From NCBI GenBank assembly GCA_029582265.1, contig CM055819.1, positions 38,389,934 to 38,453,933 of the forward strand: a stretch of DNA of 64,000 bases. Direction: 5' to 3'. Under the pieces are notes generated by a model. That model was not told where the DNA came from and did no database searches. It was given only the letters and a program-made list of their open reading frames with translations. Positions 22,530 to 33,835 of this stretch are shown piece after piece; within the stretch, counting starts at the first letter, position 1, and every line of letters starts with the position of its first letter. A program made the position numbers and the translations under genes. The stretch comes from Zoroaster sp. YZ-2022. Lineage: Eukaryota > Echinodermata > Asteroidea > Forcipulatida > Zoroasteridae.

Positions 22530-24252
22530 GTTTGTCTTCACTGTTTTAAGGACCCACACCATGGGTGTAAATCCCTGGGGTCATCAGGAAGGATATCCAT
22601 CAGTTATTTCTTGCAGGGACTGTAGGACATGCATAAAAAGAAATCACCCGGGATTTCAGAAAAGGTGGCTTGGGCCTATGATTGTGTCCAGGTGAATCAA
22701 CAGTTTTATTTATTTGTTGTATGTTTTATATTTATAAATATGAACGTCGCAACAGCCAGTGGCCACTTTACCAATTAAAGGACATTGATAGTGCGAAATG
22801 AAAAACAATATTTCGAACAAGAATCAACAAAAAGTATACACCACTAAAGCCTGGCCTAAGAGGTTTTCACTCCAGGCGTTTTCTAAATATCCCACGCACC
22901 CTCAAAAATGCAGGAAACTGGACCTTCTCAGTTGCTGGTCCAATATCCTTACAACATCCGTTACTTCAATTCTCTAAACCAAAACACCCAACACGCGTCC
23001 TGGTGACAGTATAAACTATTGATAGATTATGATATTCATATGGTTAACCTCTTCCCAGATTAATACACATTTTGTTTTCATCTTCATCATATAAAATTTG
23101 TTATTGCCATGGTTTCTGGTCATAATTCTTTTTCTGGAGCACATTGTTAACATATTATCATTAATTTGTATTAATACCGGTATCATTTGTGTAACTATGG
23201 CCTTGAGATATAGGTGGGCTCTGGAGCAAAAAGCCCAAGTCCCATAGTGTAGGGACATGACAGCTGTTGGCTTTCCACACTTGTTCAGGATTTTACCAGG
23301 CAAGACTCCATTTTAGGAATTTTCTTTAATTTTACGATCTTTTATGTGTGACAACTGGTACAATTCGGTCGGGTCGTTGAAAGATAGAGGTAGCCTATGG
23401 GACGGCGACAAATTCTGTATTCTATTGTTTTATTCTGAAAAACGATATAAAGACGAAGACATGTTAATGGATCTTCGAAAACAGTGTGAAGGTGGAACAA
23501 ATTAATTAAAAGTATCAAAATACAAAGAACAATAATAGGATCACTTAATTACACAATTAATTATCTGCGGTTCGCGCCAAGAACCTAGGCAGCGTCCGCC
23601 ATCTTGAATAATCATTAAAAAAATGCAAACTCAGTAAAATGAATCGAGAATAAGTCTTGGGAGATAACTGTTTAAACAATAAATCACCTGTGAATCTCAT
23701 TTGTGAAATAATATGAAAAAGTCTATCTTAAGAACATTCAATATGATCGCAAGCTATTTTACTTACTAATTAATTCTAAATACATCAATAATTAACGAAA
23801 TAATAGCAAATAATCACTAAATGAAAGTATTAATGTTAATGAAAGTGTAGATCCGAGTTAGATAGTTGATATTTTTTAAATATAAGTTGAAAATACAATA
23901 AAAGAGTATCACCTGAAAATGATATGAAGACGAAAACGTGTTAATGGATCTTCGACAGAAAACAGTGTGAAGGTGGAAGAGCGCAATAGAAATACAATCG
24001 TAGAGGGCGCTTCCTTAATTTGAATAATAACACAGTGAGTAAAGAAATGATTACGTAATAACAACTTTGACCTAACAAATAAACGGGGGTGTTAAATTCT
24101 AACTTAATAATTCCTAAGCCATCACATATAATTATTTGCTACTTAGTACCGTTATATTGATTTGATTCCCCATTACTTTATACGTCGATGTAAGGGCAAA
24201 AATCTAATTAATTGTTTATAACCCGACGCAAGAATTTCATCAATCTAAATAT

Positions 24253-24279
24253 TACTACTGTTGTACCTTCCCTTTAAAG
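24253..24279 (+). promoter_or_regulatory. Transposon end used as 3' splice site
   Basis: ACTGTTGTACCTTCCCTTTAA, the terminus of the TTAA-type MITE family (copies at 7172 and 9035), directly precedes the AAG|GTGTGG acceptor of exon 4. The end supplies the pyrimidine tract and TTAA overlaps the acceptor. Confidence 0.5.
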
Positions 24280-24502
24280 GTGTGGAAATTCCTGCTTAAT
24301 AAAAAAACACCACACGAATTAAAAGTGAACGCCATCAAGAAGATTGAGATGCTGGGTAAGGGTGACTGGAGTCACCGTAGTCTCAACAAACCCCTAGAGG
24401 GCCAGGCGAAACAGAATGATATTAAGCTTCATGAGGCCAAGCTGACCAAAGGGGGGCGGATACTGTGGGAGCTGGCCATCGGCTTTTCACCAAGGTGTAG
24501 TG
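24280..24502 (+). CDS. TRANK1: TRANK1-like gene, exon 4 (conserved block)
   Basis: Reads VWKFLLNKKTPHELKVNAIK, then KIEMLGKGDWSHRSLNKPLE, a linker, and LHEAKLTKGGRILWELAIGF before SPRCS and the donor G|GTAATC. The order 'helix-rich segment, GxW, EAKL, R-LWELAI-FSPRC' matches the region before the UvrD-like helicase of TRANK1-family proteins as I recall it. It enters in phase 0 and leaves in phase 1. Coding quality is high: no stop in 223 bases and clear conservation-type residues. Alternatives are other UvrD-like helicase relatives of the same superfamily. Confidence 0.7.
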
Positions 24503-25426
24503 GTAATCATAATGAGATTGGTAAAGCTAATTTTTTCACCCTTTTTGGCAAGGTTCATCCTTTTTATATGTTGATGCATCATGGAGGTTTAACATGGGAT
24601 TGGACATAGTGTGACCTATGACATAGTTCGTCCTTAATTTGACCAATCCGACTTTTTTTTCAATTTTAAGTTTTCCCGCCCATTAGTACATTCAGGAAGA
24701 CACCTACCATTGTTTCTAATCCACATGCATGTATTCCTTATAGTTTTGGAGATAGAGCAAGCTTTCAAATGACGAATGCTCTAATTGGCTATTTTTGTAA
24801 TTTGGCAAAGTGACCAATACCACATTGGTCACTATGCCAACTTAATTCGGGATTGGTCGCTATGGCAAATTAGGGACGAGTTTAGAGATCATAGAATAGT
24901 GTAGTCCAATATCAGACCACCTAATATGATATTGAACCACACACATAGGACTTCAGACCATGCTCTCTCCTTTAGATAAGCCAACACACTCATTTGTGCT
25001 CTGATAGTAATTTCATAAAGAGCTAATTACAAATCGGAATTTTGATAAAAAGGGATCCAAATGTGTGAACATCTTTTTTAAAAACAGGGTCTCCATAATC
25101 TTTAACTTACAAAACTTTTTGTGTGTGTTTTACATTTAAAACAAGGTGTCCATTAAGCAAAATATGGCATCTAAAAGACACACCGTGGTATTGCTGGCTT
25201 ATGTAATGGAGATGTTCCACTGAACTAAAATGCCAAAATTGGCACAAACCAATTCGCTTTAAATATGAAAATAAACCTGTGAACATTTATCTTATATAGA
25301 ACAAAATCATTTGCTTATCTGGTGTCAGATAATAATGTAAAAAGTTAATGTGAAATAGTTCAAGTTTAATTAAGAAATTAGTTAAGCATCTCGGACAAAA
25401 ATTATAAATCTGTTGTGCACACCAAG

Positions 25427-25677
25427 TACACTCACTGGCCAGAAGTATTGCAACATGCTCAAAATAGCACTTTACAGTAACAGGTGAGATGATCATTTAA
25501 TCCGATTTCATCGATCATAGCAAGAACAGTAAAAAAGAACATTGACTTCAAAACAAAGGCAATTTAAAAAAGTCTTAAGTAGTGTAAATAAAATAAAATA
25601 AATTATTGTAACACAGTTCTCCAAACTGAACTTTGGTGTGAATTTCAATGTTGCAATACTTATGGCCAGTGAGTGTA
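25427..25677. mobile_element. Tc1/mariner-type MITE, copy 1
   Basis: Ends TACACTCACTGGCCA and its inverse TGGCCAGTGAGTGTA; TA at both borders. Copies 2 and 3 at 37068-37327 and 38176-38434. No ORF. It lies in the intron between exons 4 and 5. Confidence 0.9.
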
Positions 25678-25746
25678 TGAAGTAAAACCTGTATTTCTTT
25701 TTTTCGTTCGTGATAACTTATTTTGTGACTTTTGAAAATTATGTAG

Positions 25747-25920
25747 AGGGTTCTTCTGGAAACACAGAAGCTGGGGGACAAGTTTATTCAGAGATCATCC
25801 GGGTATGGGACATAGTGTTGGATCACTCCAAGGTAACTCACGCCATTGAAGACATTGTGAAGTCAGTAAAGAAAGGCCGGGGATGCCTTGATCCAAAGAA
25901 ACTGAAGAAAATCAACACGG
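25747..25920 (+). CDS. TRANK1: TRANK1-like gene, exon 5
   Basis: The acceptor is TTATGTAG|AG and the donor ACGG|GTAAGA; 174 bases, phase 1 in and out, matching exon 4. It reads GSSGNTEAGGQVYSEIIRVW then DIVLDHSKVTHAIEDIVKSV and KKGRGCLDPKKLKKINT. The 'YSEIIRVWDIVLDH-K' run followed by a basic Gly/Cys segment is the strongest family signature in the gene (TRANK1 family, recalled). Later exons, which would carry the rest of a protein of some 3000 residues, were not found downstream; the assembly gap at 27191-27690 is too small to hold them. Confidence 0.7.
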
Positions 25921-25962
25921 GTAAGAAACAGACATCTCTGTAGACTAGACTGGTTAAACAAA

Positions 25963-26285
25963 TAATAATAATAATAATAATAATGTGTGGATTTATATAG
26001 CGCACGTATCCACCAACTAAGTGGTGCTCAAGGCGCATTATATTATTATCCCTGCTCATCAGGCTCATAAGGCTCATAAATCATTCCTGAAACCATCTCA
26101 GCTCCCTGGGGAGTATACAGCTCAATTGCTACCATTTCTAGCGCATATAGAGCAAACCAACTCTGCCTTCACAGGTACCCATTTAACCCCTGGGTGGAGA
26201 GAAGTAATTATGATTAAGTGTCTTGCTCAAGGACACAAGTGTCACGGCCGTGATTCGAACCCACATTCCTTTGGGGGAACAAATT
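25963..26285 (-). mobile_element. tRNA-derived SINE, uninterrupted copy
   Basis: The reverse complement of the SINE at 10814, from AAT repeats through GCGCACGTATCCACC to the B-box-like GATTCGAACCC. It shows the empty site for the mariner element of the other copy. Confidence 0.85.
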
Positions 26286-26434
26286 ATTAGAAATTAAAAA
26301 AAAAAATTGGTTAATGTGGTGATTTTTGTCAGGGCATATGTAAAACATAGTTTCCTCCAGTCGTGAAGTAAGAAATTAGTCAAGTCAGGGCTTGGAAAAT
26401 ATTTTGATTGATGTCACCTCAGACCCGCGTGTCG

Positions 26435-27190
26435 GCATTTTTATATCAGCCCTGCGAAGCAGGCTGATATATTGTATCGCAAAAATTCTTTCTTTATATC
26501 AGCCCTGCGAAGCAGGCTGATATGATTATTGTATCGCAAAAATTCTTTCTTTCTTTCTTTCTTCGGGCAAACGGTCACGTGACCAACATAAAAATGGCCA
26601 TAACTCCTAAACTATTTGGCCGATTTTAAACAAACTTGGTCAAATTAAACCTTGACACCTGCCCTATCTAGGGATGTTAATAAAATTTGGCCAATGGTCA
26701 TCTGGTGGTCAGTAGTGGTCATTTCATGAATATTTACAAAATGCTTCTCCCACATTCTTTAGCCGATTGAAACCTAACTTGGTCCAATGCTTCATTGACT
26801 CGAGCCCCATTTGGGGTGTACACAGATTTCGGCCAGTGGTCACCTATCGGTCAGCAGTGGTCATTTCATGAATATTTACAAAAATGCTTCTCCCACATTC
26901 TTTAGCCGATTGCATAACTTGGTCCAATGCTTCGTTGACTCGAGCCCCATTTGGGGTGTACACATATTTCGGCCAGTGGTCACCTATCGGTCAGCAGTGG
27001 TCATTTTATGAAATTTTTTTAAAATGTCGTTTTCACATTTTCAATGTATTTCATCTATCTGGGGATTTTCATAAAGTTTGGCCGATGGTCATCTAGTGGT
27101 CAGTAGTGGTCATTAAATGAATATTTACAAAATGCTTCTTCCACATTCTTTAGCCGATTGCAGCCTAACTTGGTCCAATGCTTCATTGGC
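26435..27190. repeat. Hairpin repeat followed by a tandem array of about 140-bp units, truncated by the gap
   Basis: Two copies of a hairpin word (TATCAGCCCTGC, GAA, GCAGGCTGATA), each followed by TGTATCGCAAAAATTC, lead into CATAACTCCTAAACTATTTGG and then units with CATGAATATTTACAAAATGC at 26725, 26867, about 27007 (degenerate) and about 27117. Spacing is 142, 140 and about 110. The array runs into the N block, so its length is unknown. Confidence 0.8.
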
Positions 27191-27690
27191 NNNNNNNNNN
27201 NNNNNNNNNNNNNNNNNNNNNNNNNNNNNNNNNNNNNNNNNNNNNNNNNNNNNNNNNNNNNNNNNNNNNNNNNNNNNNNNNNNNNNNNNNNNNNNNNNNN
27301 NNNNNNNNNNNNNNNNNNNNNNNNNNNNNNNNNNNNNNNNNNNNNNNNNNNNNNNNNNNNNNNNNNNNNNNNNNNNNNNNNNNNNNNNNNNNNNNNNNNN
27401 NNNNNNNNNNNNNNNNNNNNNNNNNNNNNNNNNNNNNNNNNNNNNNNNNNNNNNNNNNNNNNNNNNNNNNNNNNNNNNNNNNNNNNNNNNNNNNNNNNNN
27501 NNNNNNNNNNNNNNNNNNNNNNNNNNNNNNNNNNNNNNNNNNNNNNNNNNNNNNNNNNNNNNNNNNNNNNNNNNNNNNNNNNNNNNNNNNNNNNNNNNNN
27601 NNNNNNNNNNNNNNNNNNNNNNNNNNNNNNNNNNNNNNNNNNNNNNNNNNNNNNNNNNNNNNNNNNNNNNNNNNNNNNNNNNNNNNNNNN
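27191..27690. other. Assembly gap (500 N)
   Basis: Exactly 500 unknown bases between a tandem array and a LINE fragment; a round number, so likely a placeholder of unknown true size. Frames drawn through it are artefacts. Confidence 1.
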
Positions 27691-29650
27691 GCTATACGCT
27701 CACCCAACTTTGCAAATTTCTCCAGCCAGTTTATATCAGTCACTCAGAAATACGGAATTATCACTCTGTTGCCAAAAGGGGACAAACCCCCGTCAGTTTT
27801 TGAAAAATTGGCGTGCTATCTCGCTCCTTAACACATCTTATAAACTGGCGTCTGCATGTATCGCTGAGAGATTGAAATTTTGTCTGCCCCATATTATTAA
27901 TGAAAATATTCGTCTAATGTATGACTTACTTCGAGGGCTGAGCGCAACACAGCCTCATCTCCATTTCGGTCATTTTGAGAAAATCGCATTTAAAGAATTT
28001 TGGCAATCTGAAATGGCTCATAACAAAAGTAAAGAATTAATAATTAAGCTAAATCTTACTTTTGTATTTTCTTTTAGTCATATATTTGGTAAAATTGCAT
28101 AAATTTATCTTCACAAGTAGCTTAATTACTAAATAATAATGAAAAATGGCAACATGATGAAGATGCGTCTGTGTCGCACTAGCAACTTAGGCCTTTTAGA
28201 GATAAGGCTATGTTTCACTGGTCTGTAGCTGCAATGTGGTTGGAGATGGAGATAAGGCTTTGTTGTTACTGGAAAGCTGACATTTTCCTGAAAAATTTGA
28301 TACCCAAATCTCATTTTGGCCAAAAATGGAGATGAGGCAGTGTTGCGCTGAGCCCTCGACTTGATATTACTGATTCGGATAACATTCCTGGTCTATTAAT
28401 TTCTATTGATTTTGAAAACGCGTTTGACTCAGTCTCACATGAGTTTATCCTTAATATTTTAGATAAATTTAACTTTGGTCTATCTCTAAAAATAAATGGA
28501 TCAAAAAATTCTACAATCAGGCCTCTTCTTTGATCTTTGTTGACGGTTTCCACTCAGAAGCTTTTAAAACAGAGAGGGGTTGTAGACAAGGTGACGGTCT
28601 TAGCCCGTATTTATTTCTTTTGTGTGTAGAGGTTCTTGCTATGATGGTATTTAATGACAAAGACTTAAAGGTATTAAGGTAGTTGGTAAAGAGTTTCGAT
28701 TATCTCAATATGCTGATGATACTGTTTTATTCCTTGATGGTTCTGACAAATCTATGCAGGCTGTATTTAACATTCTTGACTTATTTGCCAATATGTCGGG
28801 ACTTAAAGTTAATGTTGATAAAACGAATGTGAGGAGATCAATGCCGACTGGGTGGGGCCTTTGGAGATCTTTAAAATACTTGGTAATGAGTTTTCCACAG
28901 ATCTACATTCCATTGTTTTACTTAATTACAGTAAGATAACGTATTTATTACGAAATCTGATAACAAGATGGCAGAATCACTGTTGTCAAATCTGTATTTC
29001 TGTCTAAACTTACTTTTCTTATTTTAACTATTCCTGACCCGCCTATGAATACTGTCAATGATTTAAATTCAATGTTTTTCAAATTCATTTGGAGTGGTAA
29101 CGACCGGGTTAGTAGAAATCAAATGGTTCAAGATTATAGCCAATGAGGGCTACGTATGGTAGATATTAGAGATTACATGAACGCCCTTAAAATCACTTGG
29201 CTCCGCAGACTTCTAGTTTCTGACAATTGTTGTGGTTGGGTTTTCCTACACCATAAGATCATGGATATTTCTGGAATGTTTCCTTTGGAAGGGGGATCTT
29301 TGAAATTGCTTTATACCCATAAGAATGAGAACCTTTTTTGGAGGGATGTTTTTACATTCTGGTCTAAAATCACCCTGGTACATACTCCCGTGACTGCTGA
29401 AGATGTTTTGTCAAACACTCTGTGGCACAATGATAAAATTAAGGTGTGTAAAAAAATGCATCTGTTATAAACACTGGGAGTCTGCAGGTGTCAAAATTAT
29501 TTTCGATCTTTTGAATGACAACGGTGAATTTCTGTCATTTGAGGATTTCAGGAATAAGTTTAACATTAGAACTAATTTCTTGGAATACGCAGGAGTGGTC
29601 AGGGCTATCAAGTTTGCTTTTCCAAATATGTTCCCTTTAAAATAAATGCA
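27691..29650 (+). pseudogene. Tx1/L1-like LINE reverse transcriptase, broken
   Basis: After the gap the + strand reads YGIITLLPKGDK, FLKNWRAISLLNTSYKLAS, ACIAERLKFCLPHIINEN and IRLMYDL. After the 427-bp MITE it continues with ITDSDNIPGLLISIDFENAF (the RT block with catalytic Asp), GCRQGDGLSPYLFLLCVE, LSQYADDTVLFLDG (YADD box) and a C-terminal part with FLHHKIMDISGMFPLE and ENLFWRDVFTFWSK. The order is that of L1/Tx1 reverse transcriptases. Frameshifts and a block between FIxG and NIR are lost. The 5' part is hidden by the gap. Confidence 0.8.
27932..28358. mobile_element. 427-bp MITE with 4-bp target duplication inside the LINE
   Basis: The ends CGAGGGCTGAGCGCAACAC and the inverse GTGTTGCGCTCAGCCCTCG-type (28358 backward, one change) form a TIR of about 35 bp. 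ACTT flanks both sides (27928-27931, 28359-28362). Removing it restores the RT reading frame. No ORF; the superfamily is not identified. Confidence 0.9.
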
Positions 29651-30547
29651 GTATCCAATGTCCTTTTATTCCCTGTAATTTCAAAATTCTTTTGAGGTAT
29701 AAGAAAGGTTCCAGTAGAATTTTTTAAAGTCCTGACCTCCTCCAGGAAAGTACATTATACATTCATGTCTAAGTGGAACAATAAGTTGTAAACAGACTAT
29801 AGTTTTTCTAAATGGTCGTTACTCTTTAATATTCCTTTCAATAGTACAATAGACACTAGGTTGAGATGGTTCCAGTATAGACTAACACACAGGATTTTAG
29901 GTACGAATTATAATTTTTTTTTTCAAAATTAACAAGTCAAACACGAATTTATGTAGGCCCTACTTTTTGTAACAATGAAGAGAAGACTCTTATCCATCTG
30001 TTTTTGTTCATGCGACTCGACAATTTCCTTTTATACTTGTTGTTACAGTTGTTTCGTAGATCAAGGATAAAACTAATTTTAACATCATCTTAGACAATGA
30101 AGTATTTTTGTTTGGTAAAACTGACTTTGAATGTAAAGCTATTAACCTGATCCTATTAATTTGTCGTTTCCAGATTTGTAAGAGGAAATGACCAAGGAAT
30201 TACCATCTCTTTCAATTCTCCAAAAAAAAATCTTAAGAATTACTACTCCATGGAAAGATGTGTGTATTGTTGTAACGATAATATGGCAAAATTTTACCGT
30301 AAATGGGATTTCTTCTCTGTACTTTGCCAAAACCAATAAGTATTAATTTCCTGTACTGTTGTGATTTGCATAAAATTATTATCACAGCGTTAAGCTGCTT
30401 AGCGGTTCTATGAAACTGGGCTCTGTATAGATCAATAAAGGACTATGAAATACACAGATCAGGCCTGTCAATCAAATAACTTGGATATATACCAATAGGG
30501 ATATAATGTATCCGCCATTAACCTAACACTAATCCGCCAAATCTTGG
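29651..30547. other. Decayed LINE 3' part or spacer
   Basis: AT-rich with short frames; possibly the worn 3' end of the LINE above (a piece near 29870 reads RLRWFQYRLTHRIL). No clear boundary. Confidence 0.4.
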
Positions 30548-30920
30548 ATAATATCCCAAGACATGGATAACAAGATCAAGCTTGTTGGGCATCAAGCGCA
30601 TCGACCACATCCCAAACACAACTATCTACGAAAAAACATACACCAAGCCCCTAATTCATCTACTCCAACAATTACAATTCATCAGACATGTCATCCGAAT
30701 GAACAAAGAGGAACCAGCCAGAGCATACTGCCTATTTACACCATCTCATGGCAAAAAAACATCAAGGTCGCCAACCAACAACGTTCCTGAGCCTACATCC
30801 AAAAGCTGCTTGGAGATTTGGAAGGGATGCTGATCCCAGCTATTATGATCTCAGAAACAGCTCAAGACAGAGCAACATGAAAACAAATTGTGGTCGCCTG
30901 CAGAGCAGCTGAACGATGAT
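30548..30920 (+). pseudogene. LINE ORF2 C-terminal fragment (second type)
   Basis: Frames give LLGIKRIDHIPNTTIYEKTY, LQQLQFIRHVIRMNKEEPAR, HGKKTSRSPTNNVPEPTSK and, one frame over, YIQKLLGDLEGMLIPAMISE, then AQDRAT. 'RIPN..I......L.R.LR-IGHV-RM' with a basic 'GKR-GRP' region is the usual tail of many non-LTR ORF2 proteins. At least one frameshift at about 30790. It ends in a GAT repeat at about 30915. Confidence 0.65.
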
Positions 30921-32361
30921 GATGATGAATCCACCATTAACAGTCTTTCCAGTCTTCAGCCTTCGTGATCTAATATCCACTTTTTGGGTGGGGTAATTTC
31001 TCCTTGCCCCAAACACCGCTTAAAATAACACTTTATGTACCATTTTCTCATCTCCCTTGTTTCCCTTTAATTAGGTTCACACCGAGCACCTCATGAATTT
31101 TTATTATTTTTTTATAACTTTTTAGAAATAGTTTTTTCTCTTTTTTTCTTCTGAGTAAGACTTATCTAGAAAAAACATAGTTGCAAAGTTCACAGTACCT
31201 TAAAACATGTAGTTGTACCTAAAGTTGTGGCGTCATGGTGACGTCATCGAATTACACTAAATAAAAGTTTAATATTTAAAATAAAATCATATCTCATGAA
31301 CTACGAAAGATATTTTCACAATCTTTGCATCATATTAAAGATCTTGAATTATGTCACATTTCGTTCGCAGACATGACACCAATCTGACCTTTCCTTCCGG
31401 TCGAAACCGGAAATTTAAGTGAAAATATTCTGAACCACTATTATAGCGCGCACGACCTATTCACAAACACATTTCTGCACACACAGAGCACGAGACACAA
31501 ACTTATGTCTAGTTACCAGCGGCACCGAATATATAAAGAAACACTTAAACTTTCGATTACGCTTAAACTTTCGATTGCAGAAGGCTGTTTTTACATCGAA
31601 CGTGTACGAGGTTGCACTTCACAACTCAAGGTCATACCTGCGACCAGTGTGTGTGCTGTAGTCGGGGAGAGCGCCGGCCAATGTGTACGTACAATAATCT
31701 GCCGTGTAGGTACAGGAATCTGTACGGGATGGGGGTACCGTACCACCGGTAAGCACAACTACAATCATCTTGGTCAAGGCTAGTTCTTCCCATGTTGACT
31801 ATATGCAATGAATAAAATGCCTCTTGGCATAATGCTCCAAGCCTTTAAAATAAGCATCAGTACAGAGTGATATCGATTTTGACGAGATAATAATTCATTG
31901 AATTAACCATCTATTATTAGGGTCTATATGATGCTGATACGTGAGGCCTTGGCAGTTTCCATTTCACTAAGAATGAAAAGAAGCCAACAATGTTGATGCA
32001 AAATTCAGGTAAACATGCCAAAACAGATAGTTAGCGATTTTATTAATATTTGACGGCGCAGGAAGCTAACGACCAATATAGGCGCTATTTCTTGACTATT
32101 ATTCGGGTGAAATTCAGCGTGTAATAAACACCGTGCCGCCTTTTAGTGAGCGGGCTTTTGTTATACTGTCGGCATGATGTGACCATGAAATGTAGTAACG
32201 CTATATTTGCCACAACACAGCGTATCATCAATAATAAAGTCTTATGTAGCGCCAAAATCCGTACAAATTTGACGCTCAAGGCGCTTTACAGAAATATAAA
32301 ATCTCTAAGAATATAAAACACACCAAGTTAAATTAATAACACGTGAATCATAACACTTATC
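30921..32361. other. Spacer, no recognised gene
   Basis: A 92-codon frame at 31505-31783 ends near a donor-like CCACCG|GTAAGC (31749) but has no known motif. At 32245-32300 there is a SINE-tail-like word (GCTCAAGGCGCTTTACAG). Confidence 0.4.
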
Positions 32362-32600
32362 CTGCATGTTTTGCACTGGTTGCCGATACAGAATAGATTT
32401 TAAGAATAGATTTTAAGGTTTTAGTTCTCAAATATCAATGCATCCATGGTATAGCCCTTATTTATCTTCAAAGTTTAGTTCAGGAGTACCAACAAGAGAG
32501 AAATCTGCGTCCTACCCATAGATCTCTTTTGACCCCCCTGTTATTAAAACTAAGTAATGTGGTTCCCGATCTTTTGAATCTGATGCAGTTCAGTTATGTG
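32362..32600 (+). pseudogene. LINE ORF2 C-terminal fragment (CR1/L2-like)
   Basis: Reads VLHWLPIQNRF, then after a 14-bp duplication (AATAGATTTTAAG, twice) DFKVLVLKYQCIHGIALIYL and QSLVQEYQQERNLRPTHRSL. 'LHWLPI--R-DFKVLV--Y--LHG-AP-YL--L' is the hallmark C-terminal block of CR1/L2/Jockey reverse transcriptases. Confidence 0.7.
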
Positions 32601-32773
32601 ACAACTTACCAGATGCTGTCAAATAGGCCGAAACGTCAGAACAATTAATCCTATCAACCCTGAAGGTATGTTCGGTTTTACATTATTACACTCTGGTCAT
32701 CGGGCCAACATCAAACCTTAAAATTTCTCAACTAATTAAATTAAAGAGATGCTTGATATATTCATCATCAACT

Positions 32774-32965
32774 GTACACCAGGTAAAACTTGTAGCTTTG
32801 CATGGTGAAGAGGATAAGTCAGACTAATTGCCGTGACACCATGTGAAATTCTCTATTGAGTAGCATCATTTCCCAGAGTCCGGCATTCACCTGAAGACGA
32901 TCAGAGCATACTGATCGAAACGTCGAGTTGTAACCTCCAGTTCTTTTCAGAACTAATTACTGCTC
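32774..32965. mobile_element. Rearranged copy of the hairpin retroposon
   Basis: The right part (as in 325-401) is here inverted at 32779-32866; the hairpin part (CTGAAGACGATCAG...GAAACGTCGAG) follows directly at 32877-32965 in the forward sense. No target duplication seen. Confidence 0.7.
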
Positions 32966-32999
32966 AATAGATAACTGTATACCAAGTACGTTTAATGTA

Positions 33000-33640
33000 A
33001 AACTGTGAACATATTTTGTTTTCGAGATAACTTTATATAGTGTATAGGGGTTGCAGTAAATTGTTTATGCCAATAATGTCAACATTAGCACAGGTGTTTG
33101 ACAGACAAAACTTTGACATGATACAAATAAACATTGAAGAGTAAGTCCAAACTGGTATATACAAATATATAATTATAATGTGTGCATGTTTATATAGTTT
33201 ATTTTGCCTTTGAGAAAGAACCTGCTAGGTTCGAAACGTAAGGCCAATACCTACTATTTTGCATTTTACAGTTCCTCATAAGGCCGAACAAAAAAATAGT
33301 TGTGTTTTCGGTTACCCGACCCAACCTAGAAAATCACGCAGCACCTATATCTTTTTATTCGAAAAAATAATAAAAAATAAAAACTTGTGGACCCTAATGT
33401 TTATGTACATCGTCCTGTATTTTTATTTATTTTTTATTTATTTTTTTATTCCGACAAAGCCAATTAAAGAATGTGCAATTAAGAAAGAAACCGCAAGACT
33501 GAGTTAATTTATTTAGTCTTTATTGGACTTGCCTCAAAACTGTCTAAGAATGATCAAAGCGTCATGATAATTTTCAGGCGAGCGGTACTTCACACACGCA
33601 CGAGGCCTATATTCACATTTTGTGAGTGACATGATCCAAA
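33000..33640. other. Spacer with a second hairpin-GAAACGT word
   Basis: At 33208-33240 GAACC, TGCTA, GGTTC is followed by GAAACGTAAGG, resembling the retroposon hairpin in layout. No gene. Confidence 0.5.
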
Positions 33641-33644
33641 TCAC

Positions 33645-33835
33645 GTAACAAATATTTCTATTGGTTGTATGACAAGGTATGTGTTCTCGTTTGACCAATA
33701 AGAAAACGTTTTAAGCACTATAGGCATTGCACACAGCACGTAACGAATATTTCTATTGGTTATATGATGACGTATTGTTCTCGTTCGACCAATAGAAAAA
33801 TTTGTTACGCGCTATGCATAGGGCATTGCACAACG
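33645..33835. repeat. Two tandem imperfect hairpins of about 105 bp
   Basis: Each unit has CACGTAACxAATATTTCTATTGG...ACCAATA-GAAAA...GTTxxGC, i.e. an inverted repeat with an ATTGGT/ACCAAT core, and the two units are direct repeats of each other. Confidence 0.75.

Noticed and set aside
27117..28102. Long ORFs across the N block
   Set aside because: They exist only because N was translated as X; no coding evidence inside the gap.
31505..31783. 92-codon ORF with a donor-like end
   Set aside because: No family signature and no matching downstream exon; could be a leader exon but cannot be supported.
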